DNA of 64,000 bases, taken from positions 1,614,501 to 1,678,500 of the forward strand of contig JAHRBS010000006.1 of assembly GCA_024305745.1 (NCBI GenBank), read 5' to 3'. Below are positions 22,786 through 33,800 of the stretch, piece by piece. The position numbers and the translations under genes were made by a program. The DNA is from Polyporus tsugae. Its lineage: Eukaryota; Basidiomycota; Agaricomycetes; Polyporales; Polyporaceae. Below the pieces are notes generated by a model that did no database searches, had not been told where the DNA came from, and saw only the letters and a list, made by a program, of their open reading frames with translations. Position 1 is the stretch's first letter. Each line of letters begins with the position of its first letter.

Positions 22786-24448
22786 GGCGCGGAGAACACG
22801 GGTCTGGGGAGGGGAGGGAGGACTCGTGATTCAGAGTTTCTCGGTGCTTGAAGCAACCCACGCAACGGACATCACGCTTTCGGTATCAAGTTCAAGGACA
22901 GTCTCTCCTCATCGCGCAATCATGTATATAGTACAGGTGCACCATGCTTTCTCGCTTCTGCGTCGCATACCACGTTTTCGAACACAGCTAGTCAACATTC
23001 TTCGAGTCTTTGACTGGTTGTGCGGGTGACGCTTGCGCCACATCGATGGGGAAGTGGCGGATTTCCGCCGGTGAGATACATGGCCTTGTAAGGTAGCTTG
23101 CAAGGCCGGGAATATGTGGAAGTCTGGCCAGTGTTCTTGTACGGCCATACTTAGATACGTATGCACGCCTCGGGATATGGTCAAGCATTGCGAGACTCAC
23201 CGAGGCTCGCACTGGCTTATGGGTGATTGTAACTCCTTGGCTGGCTTAAGCTTATGAATTGCTTCCGACGAGAGCAGCGTCCGGCCGAATTTTCTGCTAT
23301 ATGAAAGTAATCACACTATTCCTTTTCAGTATTGGCCAACCCAATTTCATGATGGCATATGCATATATATAACAAAAGACGAGCGCAGCGTACATACCAG
23401 GATGCTCGCCACCTCCTCTACCGCTTCCCCATCGTCGCCAACTAGCGCGCTCACGTCCAACTACCGCACGCCGTTGCGGCCGTTGCGGGGACGCGCGCCC
23501 TTCTCTGGTATTACCGAGACGTCAAGCGCGGGGATCATCATCTGACGCAGCTGTGGATGCCCCGGCGCGACCTCGAATGCTTGGAGTGTGCGAGGGAGAG
23601 GAACAGGGGGATGAGGGCAGAGGGCGGCCCGGGAGAGCAGGAGCGGGTCTTGGTGTAGTCGGGACTTTGTGGGGTCTTTGTACCACAACACGGTAACGAG
23701 ACAACTTGGATCGCAGAGGCAGGCTGGCGGAGCCAAAGGATGCGGGAGGGAGGAGTACTATGGATAGGCAAGTGGAGGACGAGAAGCCGGAGTCCCAACG
23801 ACTGGGGGGTGCCCGGTGGATGGTGGGCCCACGGAGTCCCGGATGTCTGTGATAGACGTCAGCGTGGTGGACCAGGGTCACGGAGCAACCGGCTGGAACC
23901 GGTTCAGGAACAGTCGATCAAAAGCCTTGTAGGTCCACCCGGATACAGTCCTGAACATCACCGGCATGAAGAACGCAGGTGGAAGCAAGAGGGCGAATGG
24001 CGACGCACAACGATGCTGGCAATGTCAGAACGGAACTCTTTAGGGCAACGCAAGGGACCCTTGGCCATGATCAGCCCACGTCCGGACAAAGGTTCCCATT
24101 GTATTTAAATGAAGCAGGAAAGTCGAAGCCTTGAGCGCAAGGGTAACCGGTTGTGTTTGGGGGGCAAGACTTTTAGCAAGCAGAGAATGGAGTATAATTG
24201 AAACAAATGCACTATAATCAGCAAGCTCCAAGACCCGAGAGTGATAGTGAGCATTTACGGGCAGAACGCAAGGCTTGCGGCAGCCGTACAAGGCTACAAG
24301 GCGATGTAAGGACGAAGGAGAGTTGCGGGTGCTTATAAATCCCGCTAGGTCAACCAACGTTTGGCCGATTTCTTGATATGATGATACTCGCCATCGAGGG
24401 TGCAGACGCGACGGGGAGTGATACTGGCAGGCGGCCGTGAGCCCTGAA
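22786..24448. other. Gene-free stretch, 1.7 kb
   Basis: Lies between convergent genes. A TATA-like AT run (23356-23371) precedes a 49-codon plus-strand frame at 23402-23551 (starting MLATSSTASPSS), which is too short and motif-free to call a gene. Minus-strand frames of 80-120 codons at 23461-23881 and 24040-24357 look random. No repeat was seen. Confidence 0.4.
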
Positions 24449-25438
24449 TCATTTCTGCTCTTCCAGGACGCGCGCCTTCAGAACCTCCACTAGCCTCGTC
24501 GCGAGGCCCTCTGTCAGCTGGAGGACACCGTCCGCAGTGCATAGTCGGTACGAGGGCATAGGCTGGTACGTCTCTGCTAGGATCTACGAAGGAGCACAAG
24601 CATAAGCCGCAGACGTGACGTCATCGGCAACGAGCAGACTGACCTCGCCGTTCTCCACTCGCACGGACGCGATGATATCATCTGGGTCACCGATGCGACC
24701 AAGAGCAGGGATGTTGCGGTTGTCTATAGGAAGGGGAAGACGTTGAGAGGCAAGGAACCGCACCTGATGTGTTAGTGAGAGGGCACGTACCGTGTATGTG
24801 CATCCAACCCTCCTGGGTCTGGATCGCGCCGTTCTTCTGCACCTCGTCCACGCCGTCGCACAGCGCGGACTGGACCGCTTCGTGCAGTACTTCGCGGAAA
24901 CTGTCTGCACGGAGGTACCACGTACAAACGCGCAATAAATAAATTGCATGGCAATATGAGCATGCAGTACGTCACGGGAGCCTAGTCGGAACGCACCGTT
25001 CTCCACAAAATCGTTCAGCCCCGCGCCCTCTCCTTCACCGCTAGCTGGGAGCCATCCTATCACAGAAGACGAGACGACAGACGGAGGAGGTGCTGGGAGG
25101 AACGACAGGGCGAATACCGGATGGGCGGAGGACAGAGACGTGGGCGGCGTGAAGAGGTGGTAGAACAGGTCCGCACGGTCGGGGTCTGCGAACGACTGCG
25201 CGATCGCAGAGTTTCGTCGCGGAGTGGATGAGGAGAAATTTCTGCTGAGTTGGAGAACTGTTCGACGCAGTGCTAGCGTACGAGATGTGTGCGACGCGCG
25301 AAGTGCTTGCGTCGGAGAGAAACAGATGTTCGTGTTGGTTGTCCGGAAGGCCCGAGAGTAGAGTTTAGTGCTGTATGGCGGAAAAATAGAGCGTTTTGGG
25401 ATTCTAGGGAGTGCTAGGGAGGCCGCGCGGGATGCCAT
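24449..25438 (-). CDS. Conserved fungal protein with mitochondrial-type presequence
   Basis: Exons 25438-24997, 24904-24791, 24723-24644 and 24583-24449 keep frame and encode 256 residues. The N terminus (MASRAASLALPRIPKRS...) is rich in Arg/Ser/Ala with no acidic residues for about 75 positions, as in mitochondrial targeting peptides. The conserved-looking core has 'SFREVLHEAVQSALCDGV', 'GWMHIHDNRNIPALGRIGD', 'PDDIIASVRVENGE' and 'YQPMPSYRLCTADGVLQL'. I recall this pattern from uncharacterised fungal mitochondrial proteins (possibly the yeast YPL107W type), but the assignment is tentative. A further in-frame ATG lies upstream at 25504; 25438 was preferred because it gives a cleaner presequence. 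The exon 3 donor is GTCAGT. Confidence 0.75.
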
Positions 25439-25968
25439 TGAGGACGAGCACAAGCTGCGTTGAGTCAGAAGCGCCCATTTGCCGCCGTATATCAGCATGT
25501 ACATACTCGGGTTCGAAGCAATTAAGTGCAGCAGAACGTAAGGATCTCAGGGTAGAATGAGGTGGATGCCAAGGGGAAGAGGGAACTCAATATTTATCAG
25601 GCGTGCCTACTTACATAGTGTCGGCACTGCGGCGAAAAGGCCCAACTAATACCGCATCATCATCAAATCACAGCTCTGCCTGAGCTCGACTGCAACACGG
25701 CGTAGTAGGATCTCAGTGGGATTGAGGATCGGCCGGGTAAGTCCTACTAGGAGGGTAGGTGTACAACACATGCACATGCTCTGATGCGGTAAGTATGTCC
25801 AGATTATACGCGCTAGGAGGGAATCCAGGACACGAAAGCAAAACGTCCTGACACTCCATATGGCGCTCCCAAAATGCGTGCACTACTGCGGGACCCAGAA
25901 CGAGAAAATACAGAGTTACATCGACCAGCACAAACATCGGATAGCAGGGGTTGAGGCGACAGAGGGTA
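25439..25968. other. Intergenic region between two minus-strand genes
   Basis: About 530 bases holding the promoter of the mitochondrial-type gene and the 3' UTR of the small Cys-rich gene. A frame on the plus strand at 25860 is not conserved. A 'gggttcgaagc' string near 25510 resembles a tRNA B box, but no tRNA fold surrounds it. Confidence 0.4.
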
Positions 25969-26358
25969 TCATGAGTTTGCGGGGGAGGGTTTGTCTGACA
26001 TGGCGGCGTGTGGGGCTGGCTGCTCACTCACGCCGTTTGTGCCGGCCCCGTTTTGAGCTTGGAACTCGTCCTCGTCGAAGGACTTGTTGCAGCAGGAACC
26101 ACAACAGCCTGCCTGTCTGCCGCTTCCTCCTGAACCATAGGATTCTGGCGTGCTATCTATTAGTATCCAAGACGGTCGTTCAGGATGTAGACGGAGGGTG
26201 TCGTACTAGTGAAGCACCAGCTATCTAGTGCACCGGTGCATGCAACGCCTACAAACCGGGTTTTCGTTAGGTAGTGTTGAGATTTCGCTGGGCGCACAAA
26301 ACCACATACAGCAAACGCCGCAACACCCCGCCCAGAAGCCTTCGTTGGCGTCGCTCAT
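25969..26358 (-). CDS. Small Cys-rich protein, 88 residues, unknown function
   Basis: Three exons, 26358-26310, 26248-26207 and 26144-25969, splice in phase 1 and give 88 residues, below the size usually predicted automatically. The sequence begins 'MSDANEGFWAGCCGVCC'; the middle exon reads 'VACTGALDSWCFTK'; then come Gly/Ser-rich residues and 'AGCCGSCCNKSFDEDEF', ending '...SPANS'. There are eleven cysteines, mostly in pairs, and no signal peptide. Exon sizes (42-base middle exon), phases and the positions of C-x2-C-T, W-C and the final CC-x2-C block match the first part of the gene at 21598-22785. It may be a metal-binding or membrane-attached (palmitoylated) small protein; this is inference. 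Confidence 0.65.
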
Positions 26359-27842
26359 CCTTGGAGTTTGAAGTCGCCGAAAATCCTTAAGCTAGGGAGC
26401 GCGCAAAATATAGCCCGGTGCGATGGTGCGATGAAGGGTGACGGCGGCGATGGTGGACGAGGGTGGAGATAAAGGGAAGGTTCGCAAATCTGGCGAGAGT
26501 GGTCACCGGTCAGGAAGCATGGAAGTCAAAGCTGGTCAAAGAGGGGCAGCCAGCGCCCGATCCGTTTGTCGCTTGATGAAATGCGTCACTCAACAGTCAC
26601 AGGGAGCCTTGGGCCGGACGGAAGAATACTGACCATCTCAGAAAACATTGATTGAGTGATGAATAAGTGTTTCTTTAGCTTGAGATGGATTGCACTTTCA
26701 TTGGTTGAGAGAAAGCACATAGCGGCTCATGAGATGAGGTACCTGTCCAACTGCGCGCGACAAGACGCCGTTGCACACGTGATCGATTTTGATGCGCGTA
26801 AACCACAATTTGGGTCGCACATCGCGAAGGTGAACTCCGTGTCTCTTCAAAATGCTATCGGGTACACGCCATGGAAGATAATTACTACTGGTATAACATC
26901 ATTTAGTGCAACAGAAGGACCGCCGAAAAGCTTTGCAGCTTTCAACCCACCCGAATGCAATATATTCAGCTTTGTGGGAGAATACAGAAGCAGACAAATA
27001 TCGCATTACTTGTAACCATGTACCTGAGCCCAGCGACGTTGTTTGCATATAACGCGCAAAAGGTGCGGGCCAGCATGCTCTGGAGAACGCGGCCGTTTCA
27101 TCTGACCGTAAAATTTAATCTGGCGTCTAAACACTGTACTGTACTAGCTACATAAACAAAACGGCTCACGGGGGGATAAATATTAAAGGGAAGGGGAGCT
27201 TGCAATTGTGAGTAGTATGCGCTATGTAGTAATCCCAGCTACTTAGGACAGTCCGGCGTGCAGACCGACATCTGGCCAGTGGCCGGCATGTTCTGGCAGT
27301 ACTTACGGTGACAGACCAGGTCTGACACAATGACGTACCTTCCAAAACTACATTCCCGTTATGGACGCTCTCGCCCCAGATTGGGACAGGATTGGGTTGT
27401 CTTCTCTTTGGTTCCTTCGCACGTATATAAGGACCCGTATGTTGGCGACTTGGCGATTTTCCAAGTTCTTTCCCCTCTACCATAATCTCCGCTCGGCGAG
27501 GAGGTACTTACCCTTGCAGACCTCGTTGTCGGTATTGCTATAACTTACGTGCGGCGTTTAGGGTGTGCAACCTCGGCGCGGTCACATGCTGATACGCGAC
27601 CGCGTGTGAGCTTGCCCTAAACACGATGTTGAACGCGGACTCGAACTTGGCCATCGCAGCGCCCGTCCCCCGCGTATCGTTCCTGAGAGCACTCCCTCTC
27701 TCCTTCCATTGTCGTCCCTGTCCCCAACGTCCCCTCCTCCTTTGTCTATATCGACCGCGGCTACGACGCCCTCGAAATCTGCTCAAGACCTCTATCGACC
27801 CACTGGACATGTTCTAGACTGCTCCTGAACTGCTCCTCAAGT
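26359..27842. other. Gene-free stretch upstream of giant gene
   Basis: About 1.5 kb of lower GC containing the presumed promoter and leader of the giant gene. The last 150 bases are C/T-rich (27680-27840), as is common in fungal leaders. A 119-codon plus frame (26656-27015) and a 105-codon minus frame (27166-27483) have no recognised features. Confidence 0.4.
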
Positions 27843-30800
27843 ATGACAAGTTACTCCGGTTCCTCAAGTGGAGAGCCAAGGTCGCCGCTCTACGGCACCG
27901 CGACCTTCTCTACGCTATCGCCCACTCAAACACCGTACTCTTCATCAAGATTCTCGTATTCCGAACGCTCTGGTATGTCCGCACGATTTTGAACATCAAC
28001 CCTCATCTCCTCGTATTGCTCGTTGACCCCCTGCCAGTAACACCCATCGGCTCTCATTCAGGGAGCGAAGTCTCTTCCCCGCACCAAATGCGCGGGATCA
28101 CTGTCTCCCCTTCCCCCTCAAGGCGCACCTACCCGGACGATTACTCGGACGAAAACTCTATTGACGACATCCGCGAAGTGGAGGCCACCCTCAGCATGGT
28201 CGACGACGAGATCGCCAACACCGAAGACGCCCTCACCGAGTGGTCTCGTGGCGGCTCGTCCGTCGGTGCGTCTGATTACTCTTCCCAGACTGGCTACACC
28301 GGTCAATACAGCGCCCCTACGTCTGTGACACCTTCGAGCTACCTTTCCGATGGCTATCGCACTATGACAGACGCCCTTCTCGATCGCGAACGTAGGGTTC
28401 TCAGCACTATTTCCGAACACACGGAGGAACGCTCGAGGCCGACCTCCTTTGCCCAGTCTGGTAGTGAAGGCAGCCGGCCGACTTCCATGTACGCCAACAT
28501 CCCCGCGACCGAGTACAGGAGGTCTGCCGCCTTCGAAGCAGGTAGGGCATCCCCTGCCGCGTTTCACGCCAGGGCTGCCACAGATCCGAGCGGTGTGAAC
28601 TCGCCCGCCACACAGGCTACTGGTCGTGTCGTGAACGTTCCTGGGCGCCGCGCTGGGGAGCTCATCGCGTTCTTCGAAGAAAAGCGGACGGAGACCGAGT
28701 CCCCCCGTCTCTTTGGGCATGCTCGTACCCTCTCTGCGCCTATGGGGCCACGCTCGCCTGCCCCTCGTTCTCCTGTGCCGCGTTCTCCCAGCCCCTACAC
28801 CACCACGATGAGTCAGTCGTTGTCTACATTCCCGTACACGGCTGGCTCAACGAGTTACGGCTACGGGAGCTCGACCTACGGCTACAGTTCGCGTCCCTCC
28901 TCCCCGACCAAGAGCAGGGGAGGCTCGTCTGTGTCGTCTTCCGGACCTATCACCACGATGTCCACCATGATCTCGCCCCGCGGCACCCCCCTCACCTCGG
29001 AGTCGCGCTTCACTCCCACCACCAGCAACCCATTGACTCAAACTCGCTTGGGGACCGACGCGCACACCCGCACCATCTCAGGCGGCAGCTCTGGTTCTGG
29101 TTCGGGGACCGGTGCGGGCTCGTACTCAAACACGTTCACCGGCTTCACGTCGACCGCCACGCCCACTTCATCGCTGCGTCGCCCGCAGACATCACCCCGT
29201 TCTCCACTCACCTCTGTGCGCAACATTGTCGCTGCCTGGAAGGAGCGCACGCCCTCGCTGGGTAAGTCTACCCGTTCGGCCGGGACAACGCCTTCCCCCA
29301 CTCAGGGTGAGGAGGGTCTCTTCAGCCTGCGCAGGAGGGCGGAGCGCGGTGTGGCGCGTCTGAGGGATCGCGCGCTGGGCGAGGTTGACGAACATGGCAT
29401 GTCGGCCAATGTTGGAGACGACGCGGGTGCGAGCACGAGCGGAGACCCGACGCTCAGCACGAGCGAGATGCTCCCCGCGACGTTCGACATTGAAGAGCTG
29501 GGACAGTACGCCAACGCGGGCGGCACGCAGGAGGTAAGTTGCCGTTATCTAATTTTTGTTTCCCACGCTCTTCTCTTCTCTCGACATTGTTCTGTTTATT
29601 CCGTTGTGAAATGATGCTAGTAAGAGCAATTCTGACAACCTTTGTGACGTTTGCAGCCACTGAGGATCGGGCTGTTGTGGTACCTCAACGTCCATGCGTC
29701 GCTCCCATACCGGTGGCAACGATGTCAAGCGCTCCTTTACCCCCACATGCTGCTGTTGTCGTGGATCGCGCCCGGAGGTGGTCGAGGTATTGTCACGCTT
29801 GATTTGTTGAACTGCATCGAGGTGCGTTCAGTGCCGTCGCCGCTGCACCCAACGGCGCAGGATGATATCGGCACGATGACGGCGCGGATGCAGAGTGAGC
29901 AGGCAGCGTCGAGTGGCAGTGCAGGACAACCGTCCGGCGCGGATACGGGCTTGATGGAGACATTGTGCCCGTTTCAGTTGCTGTATGCTGATGGGATTGA
30001 GAGGCTTGGCGCGGAGAGTGCGCGAGAGAGGGTGAGATGGGTCAGCGCGATCTGGTCCGTCTTCGAATTCTGTTTTCGTGGAAGTCGAATATCTGACAAG
30101 TCCCCACAGGGAAGTGCTCGACCGTGCGGTGTCGATCCCAGACCGCTCGAGCACGCGTTCTCCGACTGGGTCGATCCGCACCATCAGATCCATAACCAGC
30201 ACTACGAGTTCGCAATCTTCCGGAACCGGCTCCGCGTCTACGGTTTACGTCCCTCCTTTGGACGAGCTGTCGGACATCCAGTCTCTTTCGGGCTCCAGCG
30301 GTCTCTCCCGACGTCCTTCTCTTGCGTCTGCTCACCACACCCGTGCTACGGACGATGCGGCGGTATCCTCGCAAGGCTACCTGTACCCAGGTGACCCCCG
30401 TGTAATCGCCCCCAGCCGCAGCTCTTCGCTCCGTCGTACGAGCTCGATGACTGACCTAGACGAGGAATTCGCTTCTGCGCTCCGCCGTGCGCACGAGGGC
30501 CGTCCCGGCCTTGGCTTCGGCCTGGGTCTCGCGGGTGGCCTCTCCGCAAGCGACGTCTCTCCTGTGACGGTGTCGAGTGGTCCGAGACTTGGAGGGCGCG
30601 TCTACATGTCTCCACCTCCGTCTGCTAGGGGCGGTTCCGACAGGAAGAGCCGATCGTCGGGGTCGGAGGTGTCGAGTGCGCTATCCGACGACCATTTCTT
30701 CGCTGCACGCTCCCAGACACCGTCAACGTCGAGCTTCTACTCGTCGTCCTCCTTCACGCATGGGCTGACGGACACGACGGACACGAGGACCACTACTGGC

Positions 30801-33800
30801 ACTGGAACTGTGACCGGGACAGGTGCGGGAACCCTCACTGTAGGAAGTACGTCAGGCCTTGTCACGGACGAGTCGATCGAGATCGCTTCGGGCTCCGGGA
30901 CGGCTGTCGTCACGTCGACGTTGTCGTACCGGGGGACAGACTCTGCTTCGCTTCTCGGCGACTCTCACACGGGCTCGAGCAACCTTACGCCTACGTCTTC
31001 TTCGCGCACTGGCCTGACGCGTTCTGGTGGCGTACGCCGTCGGACGCCTCGCGGCTCCCGCTCCAACACGAACTCGTATGGCTCGTCGTCGGAGAGCACT
31101 GATAGGGAGAACCCGTACTCGGGGGGCTACACCTACACAATGAGCACGCTTGAGAGCCACTCGCGCACCGGTACGACCCCGACAGCGTCGATGTCTATGT
31201 CGCGTAGCCGCTCGACCACGCCGACGCCTTCTTCCTCGTCGTACTCGCGTTCGACCGTGGAGGAGCCCTACTACAGGCGCAGCTTGATAGAGCCCGAAAC
31301 GGACTACTACACCGCCCCTTCGCCGAACTCGCCCTCGACGGCGTCATTCAAGAGCCTCTCGACCATCCCGTCCGAGTACGAGACGGCGATGCTGTGCGAC
31401 ACGGAGTACGAGACTGCACGGAAGTGCGAATCGGATGTGGAGACTGAGTTCCAGACGGTGCCAGTCTGCACGACGCCCGCGCCGACGGAGTACATCACTG
31501 CAGAGGTGTGCGCGTCGGACGTGTCGACTGAGTTCAAGACGGCGGACTGCAAGTGCAAGGACAAGACGCCAGCGATCAGGCCGAGGGACAGTGACGAGGA
31601 CAGCCTGAAGACGCCTTCGGAAATCCCGACCATCCCCTCATCCGCGCCGTCCCCTGTGTTGGTTCCCGTGTACTCGCGCGAGTTTTCGCCAGAGATGGAG
31701 CTCTTGTCATCGCCGTCTCCGATGCCGAGGGAATTACAGCTAGAGCCTGTGGACATTCCGCTTCCGCCGTCGACTTACGTCCCCAGCGAGCCTTCTGAGC
31801 GTGCGCCAACTGAACGCGCTCCCTCCCCAATGACGTTTACTCCGACATCCCCCACAGAGCCATCGCTGGAGCTTACCCCGTCGTCCCCTGAGCCGACCGA
31901 ATCTGAGGTCCCGACACCATCGTCGTTCGACATTACCACAGAGTCGATCGAGGAGAGTTCCATCCCCGGACCTTCACCCATCCGCCCGCTTTCAGACCTT
32001 GAGCCGACCATCACGTTGTCGTCGATCATGAGCCCCACGGAGTCCTCGGTAACCCCGACACCCTCGAGCCAGCTTACGCCCTCCATCCCGTCGACGATCT
32101 CCCAGTCGTTCACGCCCACGCCCTCCAGCCCAGCCATGCCAGAGTCCGCATGGGGTGCAGAGACAGATGAGTCCTATGAGTCTTCCATGCTCCGCGCGTC
32201 CCCATCGATGGCGTCCCAGGCGATCCCAGAGCTGCCCGACAACTCGTTCGAGACGTCCGGCCTCCGCCCTAGCAGTGTTCCAGAAACATCTGAATCGTCC
32301 ATGTTGCCGACACCGACGATGTCGGACGTTAGCCCGTCCTCGCCCAGCATCGAGCCCTCGACGCCCTCGACGCCCTCGTCTGTCTCCCTCTCCGTCTCCG
32401 TCCCCATCTCCGTCCCCGTCTCCGTCCCCATCTCCGTCCCGATGACGCAGGTGACGGCCGCGAGCCCACTGTCGCCCCCGACCGTGCCGTCGACATCGTC
32501 ATTGGAGCTCACCCCGACGCAGTCAACCATCTCGCTTCTCCCGAGCCAGTACTCACCATTGCGCGTACCGAGGCAGTTCGTGCCGCCCGAGGTGACATTG
32601 ACGCGCTCCGCCTCGATGCTTTCGACAGTGTCGTCCGTTTCGATGAGCTCTTCGAGGATGGCACCGTCGGAATACGACCTGGATGTGAGGACGGAGCCGT
32701 CGTTGCTTGGGACGCCGTACACGGAGGTTCAGAGGTTGCCTTCGAGGCCGCCTTCGGTAAGTCTCAATGTTTATAGTTAATGGGTAGGGAACATGGCTGA
32801 TTCAGGATTTTCGATTTATAGGCTGCGCCCTTGTACATCCCTCTCCCGCCTTCACCCATCCCGCCTACACCGTCGCCCTCGATGCGAGTGAGCATTTCCA
32901 CCCCTCGTGGCGACGTGCCATCCATCGCATCGACCCTCACTACTATCGCTTCGGACGCGCCGAGTCACATCCTGACACACGACGTGAACCGTCTGCTGCA
33001 ATACTTGAATGATGTCAACGAGGCTAGGGGAGCAGAGAACAAGGACATGGCAGACAACATCCAGGACATCAAAGCAACTCTGGAAGAGCTCGAGGCCCTC
33101 TTGCGCGAGCGGACGTTCCAGGAACCCGTGCAGGTTCCACAACCCCAGCGAATTGAGCGACCGGAGCAACCTCCTCCCCTGCCGCATAAGGATGTGTCTG
33201 TCGGACGTAGCGTCGTTTCCGCTGCCAGCGTGGAGTCTCGGAGGAGTGCAAGATCAGAGAGGCCGACCCCAGCCCCAGCCCCAGTCTCGGGTAAACGGGA
33301 GGTCCCTAGGCTCATGCGCGCCATCTCACTCTCGCCGCCTCCAAGCCGTCGCATCCCGTCTCCAGACACGCTCACGGAGACGATGTCGTTCCTGTCATCG
33401 CATCATTCTGACGACTTGAGCTTGATGGAGTCTGAGTCGTACCCGATGGAGCTGCCGCCTTCGCCTTCTTGGCCATCGTCGTCGCCCGTCTCCTCGCCCG
33501 ACAGTTCGACATCGTCCTCTCCGACCTCCGCGCCTCCGTCGTCTGTCACTCCATCAGTAGAGCTTTCGGACATCGGCTTACGCCACCTCGATGTGCCTGG
33601 CCGACCGCGCACTACGACCGCAACCCTTAGCCCAAGCGCGACTCCACCTCCCCTATCATCCTCGCCTTCTCCGTCGTCAGTCTCGAGCGGTACTGCACGC
33701 CCTGTCCCTCCAGTGTCGCTCGCCGGTGTGCGCGATGACCTGGCGGGTATTCGTCAACAGATTGCGAACTTGCTGGATGCTCAAGACGCTTCTAACCATC

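Noticed and set aside
23402..23551. 49-codon frame after a TATA-like run, considered as a pheromone precursor because of the Ste6-type gene
   Set aside because: It ends in Gly-Ile-Ile-Ile without the CaaX box that fungal pheromone precursors need, and the Ste6-type gene is 37 kb away.
25500..25530. tRNA B-box-like string
   Set aside because: No matching A box, acceptor stem or anticodon arm could be formed around it.
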